Shown here in pieces: positions 22,510 to 33,931 of a DNA stretch of 64,000 bases; position 1 is the stretch's first letter, and every line of letters starts with the position of its first letter. A model generated the notes under the pieces. That model did no database searches, was not told the DNA's origin, and saw nothing but the letters and a program-made list of their open reading frames with translations. This DNA comes from Oncomelania hupensis (lineage: Eukaryota; Mollusca; Gastropoda; Littorinimorpha; Pomatiopsidae): assembly GCA_036898135.1 (NCBI GenBank), contig CM072523.1:27108757-27172756 (forward strand). Reading direction: 5' to 3'. The translations under genes and the position numbers were made by a program.

Positions 22510-23005
22510 AACACAGGTCACAGCAGATCTCATGGAGATGAGGTGCTACAGAAGACTTCTGGGCATTTCCTATACCCAGCACATCACCAATGACGAAGTC
22601 CGAAAGACCATCACACAATTTATTGGACAACACGATGACCTGCTCACAGCGGTGAAGAAAAGGAAACTCCTATGGTACAGCCACGTCACCAGATCATCAG
22701 GCCTTGCAAAGGCCATCCTATAAGGCACAGAGCAAGGAGGCAAAAGAAGAGGGAGACCGAAAAAGAGAAGAGAGGACAACATTCAAGAATGGACTGGCTT
22801 GACACTGACCGAAGCCATCAGGGTTGCTGAGGACAGAGAAAGATGGAGTATGCTAGTTAAACGATCATTTGTGGTGCCCCAACAACTTCCGAGTTACGGG
22901 ATAGGATAGGATAGGATAGGAAACCAAACGCTTGAGCTGACATGGTGCCCGAACGACTTCCGAGTTACGGGATAGGATAGGATAGGATAGGATAGGAAAC
23001 CAAAC
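22510..23005 (+). mobile_element. LINE C-terminal fragment, endonuclease-reverse transcriptase family, copy 1
   Basis: The translation begins MEMRCYRRLLGISYTQHITN and continues with KRKLLWYSHVTRSSGLAKAI, then after a stop GGKRRGRPKKR, DNIQEWTGLTLTEA, AEDRERWSMLVKRSFVVPQQ. This is the conserved tail of a widespread LINE polyprotein. It ends in (GGATA)n. The tail word GACTTCCGAGTTACGGGATA plus GGATA repeat plus GGAAACCAAAC is present twice (about 22888 and 22948), a tandem duplication of the 3' end. Confidence 0.85.
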
Positions 23006-23067
23006 ACTCGAGCTGACAAGCACAACTCAAACCAATACCTGCACTAACACACACAAACAGACAAGCA

Positions 23068-24330
23068 AACCCAACACACAGACACAAGTAAACCCAACAC
23101 ACAGACACACCCAACACACAGACACAAGCAAACCCAACACACAGACACACCCAACACACAGACACACCCAACACACAGACACACCCAACACACAGACACA
23201 AGTAAACCCAACACACAGACACAAGTAAACCCAACACACAGACACAAGTAAACCCAACACACAGACACACCCAACACACAAACACAAGCAAACCCAACAC
23301 ACAAACACAAACAAACCCAACACACAGACACAACCAAACCCAACACACAAACACAAACAAACCCAACACACAAACACAAACAAACCCAACACACAAACAC
23401 AAACAAACCCAACACACAGACACAACCAAACCCAACACACAAACACAAACAAACCCAACACACAAACACAAACAAACCCAACACACAAACACAAACAAAC
23501 CCAACACACAAACACAAACAAACCCAACACACAGACACAAACAAACCCAACACACAAACACAAACAAACCCAACACACAAACACAAACAAACCCAACACA
23601 CAAACACAAACAAACCCAACACACAAACACAAACAAACACAACACACATACACAAACAAACCCAACACACAAACACAACCAAACACAACACACAGACACA
23701 AACAAACCCAACACACAGACACAAGCAAACACAACACACAAACACAAGCAAACCCAACACACAGACACAAACAAACCCAACACACAGACACAAACAAACC
23801 CAACACACAGACACAATCAAACCCAACACACAGACACAAACAAACCCAACACACAGACACAAACAAACCTAACACACAGACACAAGCAAACACAACACAC
23901 AGACACAAACAAACCCAACACACAGACACAAACAAACCCAACACACAAACACAAACAAACCCAACACACAGACACAAACAAACCTAACACACAGACACAA
24001 GCAAACACAACACACAAACACAAGCAAACCCAACACACAGACACAAGCAAACCCAACACACAGACACAAACAAACCCAACACACAGACACAATCAAACCC
24101 AACACACAGACACAAACAAACCCAACACACAAACACAAACAAACCCAACACAAAGACACAAGCAAACCCAACACACAGACACAACCAAACCCAACACACA
24201 GACACAACCAAACTGAATACACAGACACAACCAAACTGAATACACAGACACAACCAAACTGAATACACAGACACAAGCAAACCCAACACACAGACACAAC
24301 CAAACTGAATACACAGAAACACAAGCACCC
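23068..24330. repeat. 23-bp minisatellite, roughly 54 units
   Basis: The unit is near CCCAACACACAGACACAAAC plus AAA, with A/G variants and shorter 15-bp units at the left end. As 23 is not a multiple of three and the unit has no stops, three minus-strand frames of 270-316 residues stay open (Cys/Val/Leu-rich repeats such as VCVCVLGLFVFVCW). They are not genes. Confidence 0.95.
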
Positions 24331-24474
24331 ACACACTAAAACACACAGACACAAAAGCCCTAAACCACACACAACCAATATCTAACAACCAAAGCCAAAA
24401 CATACATTATCAAACACAAACATGTAGTACAGTGGTCATACAAGCAAAACAAACATATGCACAACTATAAGGGC

Positions 24475-25830
24475 AAAGCCCTATGACTCAATGCTCCGTA
24501 TGCTTATAAGACTTGCAATATTCATCATAAAAATGAGTGCCCAGAAGAAAAAACAAACCAACGCCAAAAATACCAACAAAAAACAACAACAAACAAACAA
24601 AAACAAAACAATGGTGGCATCAAAATGCAAATACTGACTTTGAATTTGCAATGATATTGATCTTGGCCTCCTCATCCTAATGACATTTATTTATGCATGA
24701 TAAGAAAACAACAACTATAGCAAACATATGCCAAAAAACAGTGACCTTGGGATGACACTGACCTTCACATGATCGATGATGTTCATGTATGACCAAATAA
24801 CCCAATGTTGATGCATACTATGGGTCAAATATAGAGCCATTCAACAATACGATGCCACTGTTTTTGAGAGTTTGGTAAGTCCTAACATGACCTTGACCAT
24901 CAAGATCAACGGCAAAACAGAACATATATGAAAGCTCAAGCAATGATCTCTACTTACAACAAGTTTGGACTTTTTAATCTCTCATAGTTTAGGGTCAAGG
25001 TCAGTGCAAAGTACCCATAAGAACTGATTTTGGACAGCTCCAGTGACTTGCTCTTTGCGCAAGGCTGACAAAGTTTGCCTGGTATGTGCGTCTTATTGAT
25101 ATCTGACCATTGTGTTTTGTTGTCATCTCCATCTTCCTATACGCTTGCAAAACATGGACCATCACAGCAGATCTACAACGAAGAATACAAAGCATGGAGA
25201 TGAGGCGCTACAGAAGATATTTGGGCATTTCCTATACCCAGCACAACACCAACTATGAAGTCCGACAGACCACCACACAAGCCATTGGACAACACGATGA
25301 CATGCTCACAGTGGTGAAGAAACGGAAACTCCGAGCAGAGCATCAGGCCTTGCAAAGACCACCATGCAAGGTACGGTGCAAGGAGGCAGAATAAGAGGGA
25401 GACAGAAAAAGAGGTGGGAGGATAACATTCGAGAATGGTTTGACACTGAGCAAAGCCATGAGGGTTGCTGAGTACAGAAAAAGATGGCGCACGCTGGTTA
25501 AATCATCATCTGTGGTGTCTATCATGGCTGGAGCAATCATTCGTTCAATCTTAATCCGATAATTAAAAAATTTTAATATTGTGAAAAATTCTTATTTTTT
25601 TTACTAACAATTGTTGACCTTGTGGTGAAGACATTAATTCACTGATCATTTTCAAGGTCTTACACCTTCCTACCAAGTTTGGTTGTGATAGATGATTAGA
25701 TTTGGAGTACCTTGCCACTTTAAAGTTTTGCACAGATGGATGGCAAAAGGATGTATAGGTACTAGGTAGATGGTCGGACAGACACTTTAAAAAAGAAGAA
25801 GTCATTTTTGGACTATTTAGGAATCCTCTT
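24475..25830 (+). repeat. GACCTTGACC-rich interspersed repeat, copy 2, split by a LINE
   Basis: It shares with 7425-8430 the ordered landmarks ACTTGCAATATT, TATGGGTCAAATA, GACCATCAAGATCAACG, CAGAACATATATGAAAG, TTTGGACAG and ATTGATATCT. After an insertion at about 25105-25520 it resumes with TCTATCATGG ... TCGTTCAATCTT and continues to about 25830. Confidence 0.7.
25105..25520 (+). mobile_element. LINE C-terminal fragment, copy 2, nested in the GACCTT repeat
   Basis: The frame reads ACKTWTITADLQRRIQSMEM, RRYRRYLGISYTQHNTNYEV, then a deletion after KRKL before EHQALQRPP. The YACKTWT ... DLQRRIQ start is the typical segment just upstream of copy 1's start. The tail is diverged and lacks GGATA repeats. 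It interrupts the surrounding repeat after ATTGATATCTGACC. Confidence 0.85.
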
Positions 25831-26041
25831 GCACAGATCTGTAAAAAAAAAAAATGGAGAGAAATCTTGTAGGGGTTTGAATACACAGGCTGACATTGTA
25901 AGTCAAAAACGAATGAAACATGTGTTTGGTGGTATGTGATCTGATCAAACAAGCACACCAAACACACAAACCAACAAACAGGCACACATAGGGGACAAAA
26001 AGGTGAAAGTAAAATGTTTTGGTGGCCGGGAGAGGGCTCAC

Positions 26042-26246
26042 TAGTCATTCATGCGATGGTGAGAGTACCGATCCAAGGAGCGCTGGGAGTTGATGTAGTA
26101 GACGGCCACAGCCATGGCGGTCAGCAAGATGGCGGCACACGTACAGCCTACTGCGATGTAGAAAATGTGGGTGGACGTTGTCAGCGACCCTGTGGATGAC
26201 GATGCGGATGACGACGAGGATGATGCTGATGACAGACTTCCTTCTG
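26042..26246 (-). CDS. Ryk: RYK exon, extracellular linker and transmembrane helix
   Basis: The exon ends TGACTA|GTGAGC (26042); the acceptor is one of two adjacent AGs, so its start is 26246 or 26243. A Ser-rich linker (SLSSASSSSSSASSSTGSLT) leads to TSTHIFYIAVGCTCAAILL and TAMAVAVYYI, the single membrane helix, then NSQRSLDRYSHHRMND. TSTxxFYIxVG is identical in pattern to vertebrate RYK. The phase joins to 21424 through a split Tyr codon. Confidence 0.92.
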
Positions 26247-26822
26247 CTGGCACCGTGCAACAAACGTATTGCAGTCTTACATTAGTATGGTTCTGAGATT
26301 GCCACTAACGGGGGAAAACTGTCCTGACTGCGATGAATAACTGCCACGTGATGCATATTCTGAGAAAACAAGAAGTCTGGCACAAAACCATTACTTTCCA
26401 TGTGGCTTTGAACTCGGGCTACTGTTATTACCCAAGACAATTTGTTTAAGGTCTCTTTATACATCTGATCTGTTAGACATTTTGAATCTAAACGAAATTC
26501 AAACTAGAACACTCAGAAGCAACACGTCATTAAGGATTTGCTTATACAATGCAATAACATCAAATTCAGAATGTTCAAGAAGACTGTGTTTTCTTGGCCA
26601 AATGTTTGATGGATTTGCAAGGGCAGTCTCACAAAATCCTAGGTAAGGGGAGTGAGGAGTGGGAAAGGGGTAGGTGGGTGGGGGGAGGGGAGTAGATGGG
26701 TTTGGGGGGAAAAGGAAGGCGGCTCCCTCTGTAACATGGAATTTACCAGGGGAAAAGAACAGGAATTAAAAAAAAAAAAAGAAATAGAGGAGGTGAAGAA
26801 GTACTATGAAGACTAGACTGAC

Positions 26823-26909
26823 CTTGAGCTTGCAGTATTTTCTGTCGTTGTGTCATATTTTTCACCGTGTACACCCCACCAGAATTGCCTCGCATCCATA
26901 ATGAACTCT
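26823..26909 (-). CDS. Ryk: probable RYK exon, end of WIF domain
   Basis: This is an 87-bp candidate between acceptor GTTACAG and donor CAAG|GTCAGT. Only one of three frames is both open and in phase with the next exon. It gives SSLWMRGNSGGVYTVKNMTQ, RQKILQAQ. The run NSGGVYTVKNMTQRQKIL lines up with the last WIF strand of vertebrate RYK (NSSKNFTVLNFKRRKM). The vertebrate tetrabasic KRRK is QRQK here. The similarity is short, so the call rests on phase, splice sites and position. Confidence 0.55.
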
Positions 26910-27266
26910 CTGTAACACACAACAGCAAGAAACACAATCAATATTGACAGTTCAACGAAAACACGAAACAACACCAACAACAACACCAATAACAGACATT
27001 CAATACTGACTCCGTCCAATTAAAACTTGTAACTCCGAACCAGTCTTTTGTCTTTCGGCAAGACGACGAACCACTTCAGGTGTTTTATACAACCTTTTCC
27101 TTTCCCTTTAGTATAGAACATTCCAGACAGTTCTTGTATACAAACCGTTCATTACCACTTCAAAGCGCGGCTTAAGCGTTGGCCACCCAGGTCCAGCAAA
27201 CATTGGTAAACAAAATAGTTAACACAACTATTTTACACACACACATATACACTACTCTTCCACCTT

Positions 27267-27270
<4 letters not shown>

Positions 27271-27334
<64 letters not shown>

Positions 27335-27916
27335 CTCTCCCTCTCCCTCTCTCTCTCTCTGAGAGATAGAGGGAGAGAGAGATAGGGGAGAGAGAGATAG
27401 GGGGAGAGAAAGAGGGAGAGAGATAGAGGGATAGAGATAGAAGGAGATAGATACAGGGGGAGAGAGATAGGGGGAGAGAAGAGAGAAATAGAGGGACAGA
27501 GAGATAGGGGGAGAGAAAGAGAGATAGGGGGAGAGAAAGATAGAGGGAGAGAGAAATAAGGGGAGAGAGATAGAGGGAGATAGAGAGAAAGAGAGATAGG
27601 GGGAGAGAAGAGAGAAATAGAGGGACAGAGAGATAGGGGGAGAGAAAGAGAGATAGGGGGAGAGAAAGATAGAGGGAGAGAGAAATAAGGGGAGAGAGAT
27701 AGAGGGAGATAGAGAGAAAGAGAGATAGGGGGAGAGAGAGATAGGGGAGAGAAATATAGGGGGAGAGATACAGGAAGAGAGAGATATAGGGAGAGATAGA
27801 GGGAAAGAGAGATAGACGGAGAGATAGTGGGAGAGGGATATAGGGGGAGAGATAGGGGGAGAGAGAGATACGGGGAGAGAAAGAAGGAGAGAGAAAAAGA
27901 GAGGGGAGACAGAGGC

Positions 27917-27951
<35 letters not shown>

Positions 27952-27980
27952 GGGAGAGAGAGAGAGAGATTAGCACAGGA
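27271..27980. repeat. GA-rich satellite-like block with a 129-bp tandem duplication
   Basis: A pure (GA)n run (27274-27332) is followed by GAGATAGGGGGAGAGA-type degenerate repeats. A 129-bp segment (about 27473-27601) is repeated almost exactly at about 27602-27730. The minus-strand Ser/Leu-rich frames of more than 300 residues through it are artefacts of the repeat. Confidence 0.9.
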
Positions 27981-28051
27981 ACAACTTCGTAAGAGAAAAA
28001 GCAGAGGGCAGGTGGGACTGGGGTGAGGATGGGTAAAGCTGGTCTGCGCAC

Positions 28052-28057
28052 AGTGTG

Positions 28058-28103
<46 letters not shown>
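28052..28103. repeat. (TG)n microsatellite
   Basis: About 25 TG units with two interruptions at the left end. Confidence 0.95.
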
Positions 28104-28104
<1 letters not shown>

Positions 28105-29377
28105 GTGCATATGTGTGCGCGCGTGCACTCGCGAGGGGTGGTGGGAACGTGACGGGGGTTGGAGTTGAGTAAGGATGAACGGTCCCACAAACTAGAACTG
28201 ATGGCAAACAATTAAGTGATTAAGGTTTGCAGGGAGAAGACAAATGAGAACGAAAGGCGAGAGCAGCCAGCCGGACCACCACTAGTCCCCCATGGGCCAC
28301 TGCAAAACCAGTCCTCCGTGACAAAACGGAGCATCGGAGACCGCCAGGCATACTGGTTAAGGGTGGGTGAGTTTCATGACTGTGTTCCACAATCTGTCTG
28401 TCGCGAGGTAGGTGAGTTTCGAGTAGTCTTACACACTCTGTATAGCATGTCCCACACTATACTGGATAGGGTTGGCGAATTTCATGCATACTACATACTG
28501 TGTGGTATCGTACCACGCTACAAAACTCTCCCAACGTTTCATTCGCTAATTGATCACTCAGAATCATGTACTAGCTGTGCTCAGTCAATACATCTAATAA
28601 TGTTTGCTCACAATCACAGACCTTAATTTCTGACGACAGTAGATCACACACTTGTTGTCGCTTTCTGACAACTAAAGACGGTATAGGTTTCCTACTTTCT
28701 AACAACCTTTGTGTGGATTGAGTGAAATGGTCTTTTAAGACTGTGGAGGGAGTCATAAACACAATTTTTAACAGCCCAAAAGAAATATAGCGTCAACACA
28801 AATATTATTGATGTATGAAGTGGGTCAGGTGGCAGTAGAAACCTACCAACACCCACCCACCCCAACAAATTTGAATAAATAAATAAATAAATAAAAATAA
28901 TAAAAAAATAAACATGACAAAATCCGAAAATCACTGTGTGTATAAGAAACTATTGTGTATTAGCATGCATGGTTAGATCTTTAGTATGGAGGGCAAAATC
29001 CTTCACGGTTCCTGCACTGCAATGCACAGTTTGAAACAGCAAGAAGTCTGGAGCTAAACCGGAGACAAAGCCGTCTCTCACAACGCGATGGTACACTATG
29101 ACATTGTTATAGTCTAGATTTGACCTGGGAGGGCCGCCCCTTCCCTCAGGCCCTGCGCTTTCCTCGCCAAGCTGTCCCAGTGTGTCACGTGCATTGCACG
29201 CACTATTTCACCTCCAGCGTGTATCAGCTGCGCATGCCGTTCATTTCTATGGCGTGTGCAGCGGTTCGCATAATGGTAATCTGCTAGGATAAACGGTCTT
29301 TTGATCAACCCAATGGCCGTAATGGGAATGTGGACACGCTCAAGACGCGCAATGCTTGTTTCCTCGCGCAGCACCAG
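28104..29377. other. no supported gene
   Basis: At 28370-28490 the phrase GGTGAGTTTC/GGCGAATTTCATG occurs three times about 50 bp apart, in the settings TGGTTAAGGGTGGGTGAGTT, CGAGGTAGGTGAGTTTCGAG and TAGGGTTGGCGAATTTCATG; it is a diverged tandem repeat. The 86-residue minus frame at 29114-29374 matches no family I know and lacks splice or promoter support. Confidence 0.35.
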
Positions 29378-29391
29378 TAATGCAGCTTTGT

Positions 29392-31262
29392 CAGCAATAG
29401 CACAGAACTTTAGATCGACCAGCGGAACTTGGTTCGTAGTGATCCCTTTTGTTTCCGGTTACGCAATTGAGAAAACCTTACCAGCTTTTTTCGTGCCTGC
29501 GATTCTAAAGCGGCAGCGCCTTTAGTTGCATACGAAATTTTGGTCGTCCTTATCCAGGGGAGATAAATGCCACCGTAACTCTCTAATTGGCGGAGGTTGT
29601 TTTCCTCGAAAACGCACGAGTCTTTAGATTTGGCTCCCAACGAAAGTTTCGTTGAAGTTTAAGATAGAGCATTGATAATTTTTTTCTTCTTCGTTAACAA
29701 CAAACAAACAAAACAACGGAAATTAGAGAGCTTCTATAGCCCCAACTTGCGTTCATTGTCTACGCTAGCCTACTAACTAGCCCGTTGAGGCCTATGAACC
29801 TAGTAGTATAGGGCTAATCTAAACCAAGGGCTGTTCGTGCAGATTAATAATACACCAGAAAAGTGACTTTTACATCATTACCATGCCCATCGGAGACACT
29901 GAAACCTAGACATAATGCAAAACTTATGTTGAAAATCTCAATCGGAACCACGGACTCCTCCGCCCATTTACATCTGAAAGTAAAAGCAGACCAAGAACAG
30001 CACCATTTCTTCGGAGGGTTGTACACTTGTTTTAATGAATCAACAACAACAAATGGTGAGAGAATAGAGAGCTTTAGGAAGCAAAGAAACTTGGTTCGTA
30101 GTTCTTTTTCGTAGGAAAACACCTCGTCTACGTCATAACTTTTACGCTTCCGGAAGGTCACATTCTCCTCATTGCCATTACGCAGAAGTTGAGTGAAAAT
30201 GCGGAATTTTCTTAACTTTGACGAATCGTAATTCTCATGTAAGTCTCTGGTAGGTTTTGCATATATCCGGTCAATTGCTATAAACATAAGCTTGAATAAA
30301 TGTTTTGACTGTATTCTCTCACCATTTGTTGTTGTTGATTCATTAAAATAAGTGCTCCAAAAAAAGGGTGCTGTATATGGTCTGCTTTTGCTTTCAAATG
30401 TAAAATGACGGAGGAGTTTGTGGTTCCGATTGAGATTTTCAACATGAGTTTTGCATTATACCTAGGTTTCAAGTGTCTCCTATGGGCATGGTAAAGATGT
30501 AAAATCACTTTTCTTGGGTATTCTTATGAATGTGCATACCTTATAAACAATAAATAACTAATTATGAATGAACACGAACAGCCCTTGGTTTAGATGAGCC
30601 TATACTACTAGGTTCGTGGGCCAAAACGGGCTAGTTAGTAGGCTAGCGTAGGCAATGAACACAAATTGGGGCTGTAGAAGCTCTCTAATTTGTGTTTGTT
30701 AGTCTTTTTTTTTTTTTTTTTTAAAGGAGAAGAAAAAACTACCAATGCTCCGTCCTAAACCTCAACTAAACTTTCGTTATTAAAAGTTTATGTCTTAGCC
30801 CGTGATGAACCAAATCTAAAGGCTCGTGCGTTTTCGAGGAAAACAATCTCCGCAAGGACGAACAAAATTTCGTCTGCAACGAAAAGCGCTGTCGCTTCAG
30901 AAACGTAGGCACGAAGAAATGTTTGTAAGGATTTCTCGATTGCATAACCGGAAACGAAAGGGATCACTACGAACCCAATTTCGCTGGTCGATCTAAAGTT
31001 GTCTAATACAGTCAAAGCATTTATTCAAGCTTACGTTTATAGCAATTGACCCGATATATGCAACAAATACCAGAAACTTACGACAATCACCATTCGTCAA
31101 AATTATGAAAATTCCGCATTTTCAATCAGCGAAGTTTTCTGCGAAATGCAAATCAGGAGATCGTGACCTTCCGGAAGCACAAAAGTTATGACGTAGACTG
31201 GGGGTTTTCCTACGAAAAAGAACTACGAACCAAGTTTCTGTGCTTTCTATTTGGCTCTCTTT
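29392..31262. mobile_element. composite fold-back element with flanking 14-bp direct repeats
   Basis: Arm A (about 29411-30068) recurs inverted at about 30312-30995; arm B (about 30069-30314) recurs inverted at about 31007-31245, giving the order A-B-A'-B'. Landmarks: GATCGACCAGCGGAACTTGG against its inverted copy near 30975-30995; TAGTAGGCTAGCG-type words near 29765 and 30640; CTTCCGGAAGGTCAC near 30150 and its inverted copy near 31172. TTGGTTCGTAGT occurs in or near all four arm ends. TAATGCAGCTTTGT flanks the structure at 29378-29391 and 31263-31276. No transposase is recognised; a short shared peptide (FRKRKSYDVDEVFSYEKEL) is found in both B arms. Confidence 0.7.
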
Positions 31263-31276
31263 TAATGCAGCTTTGT

Positions 31277-32255
31277 TTCCCGAATGATCAGCCAACGATT
31301 GCTGTCAACACAGTCATGATTCCTTGCGTAATGTGCATGCGACAACAGCACTTGTAAACACGAGTTATCATCCTCCAAACCGTCATGATGAAAATTATGT
31401 TACAAGTGGACTGAACTTCCTGTGCACTCCACTTTCCCGCTCTTTAAGTGAAAAATCTCATCTCTTCCTCCCTACCATTTCCTGCTTTTTGGTGTGTGGA
31501 GCACCCGCCTGTGTATGTGTGTGTGGGTGTGTGTTTGTGCGTGTGTGTGTGTTTGTGGGTGTGTATGGGTGTGTGTGTGTGTATGTGTGCGTGTATGTGC
31601 GCGCGCGCATGTCAAAACAAATAAAACGTTATTTTGAAAATTATTCCGAGCGATTCGTTATTGCAGTAACGACACGTCATTGTAACGCGCTGACGATGAT
31701 TGATGACGGCTGACTGATGATGGAGAGGCGGTGTGATCGCACAACCAGGGGACTACAGAAAATTAGCCATACCTAAACAGAACGATAGTGCTTCGGGTGC
31801 CAGTACTATGGAGGAGGCGATGATCTTAAGCCGTTGTTTGAGTCTAACTGTTGCCGCACTTCCTACTGCCAGGTCCAACCCACAGAAAACAATCTGACAA
31901 CAAATACAACTCGGACAGATTCCATTAGCCTTAGCCCGGACAAATCGCGCAATTCTGATGATTGAATTGTAAGGAAACGTGGAAAACTGAACAATCGACG
32001 CTTCCCACCGCCTTTCCCCCACCCCCTCCTCCCTTTCTCCTTTTCATCTCTCTCTACCCTCTCCCAACATTCCTCCTACCTGTCTCTCCCCCCACTATCC
32101 ACTTCTCCAAGACTCCCACCCACAGAATTCAACCGTTTTCTACCACTAACCCTTTTCATACCAAACGAAATTACTTTGTCCACAATGTTCTGAATGGGAC
32201 TCAACGTTAATATCTCCAGGAATGGTTAAGATTGATACTACTATTACTACTACTA
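31277..32255. other. no supported gene; TG-rich run
   Basis: A TG/GTGTGC-rich run lies at 31508-31610. One splice-flanked open segment on minus (31773-31893) was considered and rejected as a RYK exon. Confidence 0.35.
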
Positions 32256-32262
32256 CTAATAT

Positions 32263-32293
<31 letters not shown>

Positions 32294-32470
32294 AAGAAGA
32301 AGAAGAAGAAGAAGAAGAAGAAGAAGAAGAAGAAGAAGAAGAAGAAGAAGAAGAAGGAGGAGGATGTAGGAGTGGAAGGAGGAGGAGGAAGGAAGGAAGG
32401 AAAGAAGGAAAATGAGGAGAGAAAAACAGGAGGAAACAGAAAGAAAGAAAGAAAGAATGAAGAAGAAGAA

Positions 32471-32501
<31 letters not shown>

Positions 32502-32580
32502 AAGAAGAAGAAGAAGAAGAAGAAGAAGAAGAAGAAGAAGAAGAAGAAGAAGAAGAAGAAGAAGAAGAAGAAGAAGAAAG
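32256..32580. repeat. two long (GAA)n tracts
   Basis: Near-perfect GAA runs at about 32263-32355 and 32461-32578 are separated by about 105 bp of GGA/GAAA-rich sequence. Poly-Lys/Glu/Ser/Leu/Phe frames here are artefacts. Confidence 0.95.
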
Positions 32581-33025
32581 CCTTGTCAATTACACTTTTG
32601 CTGCTCATCTTAACAAGGCTGGTGACTCAACAACGTCTACAAAACAATATCGGTCCCTGTCACTTTCACTCTGGGGTTACAAGTTCTCAGAACGTCATGT
32701 CTTTCTACAGCGAGTAGTCAGCTAGCTGTTTATCTCAGTCATTTCCCCAATCTTCACACCCTTAGTCATCAACAGAGTACATATAATTTTCTCAACAATG
32801 GGTAATATTTCTCAACAAAGTGCATAAGATTTCTCAACAAAAGACATAAGATTTATGTCTTAATATAGTCTTTAAACTTTTCGCCGTAGGACGCTGTCAA
32901 TGGTTAACTTTTCAATTCCCTATAACTTTGTAACTAATCAATGTTTGGTTAAATGAATGGAAAGCTATCACTATTTTTTTTAGGAACACACGGACTTTCA
33001 AAGCAATCGAAGCAAATTTCAACTT

Positions 33026-33028
<3 letters not shown>

Positions 33029-33106
<78 letters not shown>
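33029..33106. repeat. (GA)n microsatellite
   Basis: About 38 uninterrupted GA units, then an imperfect GA/GAAA continuation to 33145. Confidence 0.95.
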
Positions 33107-33110
<4 letters not shown>

Positions 33111-33564
33111 AAGAAAGAGAGAGAGAAAGAAAGAGAGAGAGAGAAAACCAAAAAACACACATAAATAACAAACAACAACAAAATATCAAAATTCTCCATC
33201 CCCTCTCTCCCGCTTCCATAAAAAAAGGTCGGAACGACTTCTCCCATTTCCGCATCCCTCCCCCACCCCCACCCCCACCCAAAAAAAAAAAAACAAAAAA
33301 AAAACATAAAACATCCTAACTGCCCCCTCTACCAAGCACGTGACCCACGGTCCCTTGTCCTGCTGTTTGTAAAGTGGCGTGTAACAAATGACAATGGTGG
33401 CGGTGCGGCAAATGAGCCGAGCGGTGAGTAATTGAGCCTAGCGCAACATGGCAGGCCGCTACGGCCGTCACGCTGACAATGAACTATCATCATCTTGTAA
33501 TAGGCCCGTAACACAGATATTACAACATTAGTCATGTAGGTGCACAATCTTTATAGAACATAAC

Positions 33565-33800
33565 CTGATCCTTGAGCAGCTCTGGAGCTGGAAATGCGCT
33601 ATATAAGAACGATTCAAAGAAATAAAAAAAACTTTGCGCAAGATCCCCACGCAACAGTCATCCCAGAACACCCAGCTAGTGTGAGTGTGAGCCTGGTCTC
33701 TGTACAGCAGTGGGTGGTATACCTGGCTATGATGGTAAAGCAGGAAAGTAGAGGATGGGGGCCTGGCCCTCATTAAGCTGGCCCTGGCCAGGTCATTCCC
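33565..33800 (+). repeat. SINE fragments (two adjacent families)
   Basis: 33565-33630 is a SINE 3' end (CCTTGAGCAGCTCTGGAGCT, ATGCGCTATATAAGAACGA). 33690-33800 contains GGTAAAGCAGGAAAGTAGAG ... CCCTCATTAAGCTGGCCC, a core shared with 45408-45490, 45600-45680 and 52030-52090. Confidence 0.55.
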
Positions 33801-33895
33801 TAGTGCATTATGAGGACAATGAAATTATATTTTGAGACTGGAAGGAACATTCATAACGTCTCTCTCTCTCACGACCCAAAATGTAAAAAAAAAAA

Positions 33896-33931
33896 CTTAA
33901 CTAATAGATTATATATAATCTATTAGTTAAG
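33896..33931. other. 36-bp perfect palindrome
   Basis: CTTAACTAATAGATTATA is followed immediately by its exact reverse complement. With mismatches the arms extend to about 33879 and 33948 (CAAAATGTAAA against TTTATATTTTG). It could extrude as a cruciform or be the core of an AT-rich MITE. Confidence 0.9.

Noticed and set aside
22965..24403. Minus-strand frames of 139-316 residues rich in Cys, Val and Leu
   Set aside because: They are translations of a 23-bp minisatellite that is open in all three frames.
27233..28211. Minus-strand frames of about 320 residues rich in Ser, Leu and Pro
   Set aside because: They arise from GA-rich repeats. No domain, start context or splicing evidence.
31773..31893. 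A splice-flanked, open 121-bp segment on minus (IVFCGLDLAVGSAATVRLKQ...) in the phase needed to join the probable RYK exon at 26909
   Set aside because: The peptide does not resemble the WIF domain or any other part of RYK. Phase match has a one-in-three chance, and splice-like words are common, so it is not called an exon.
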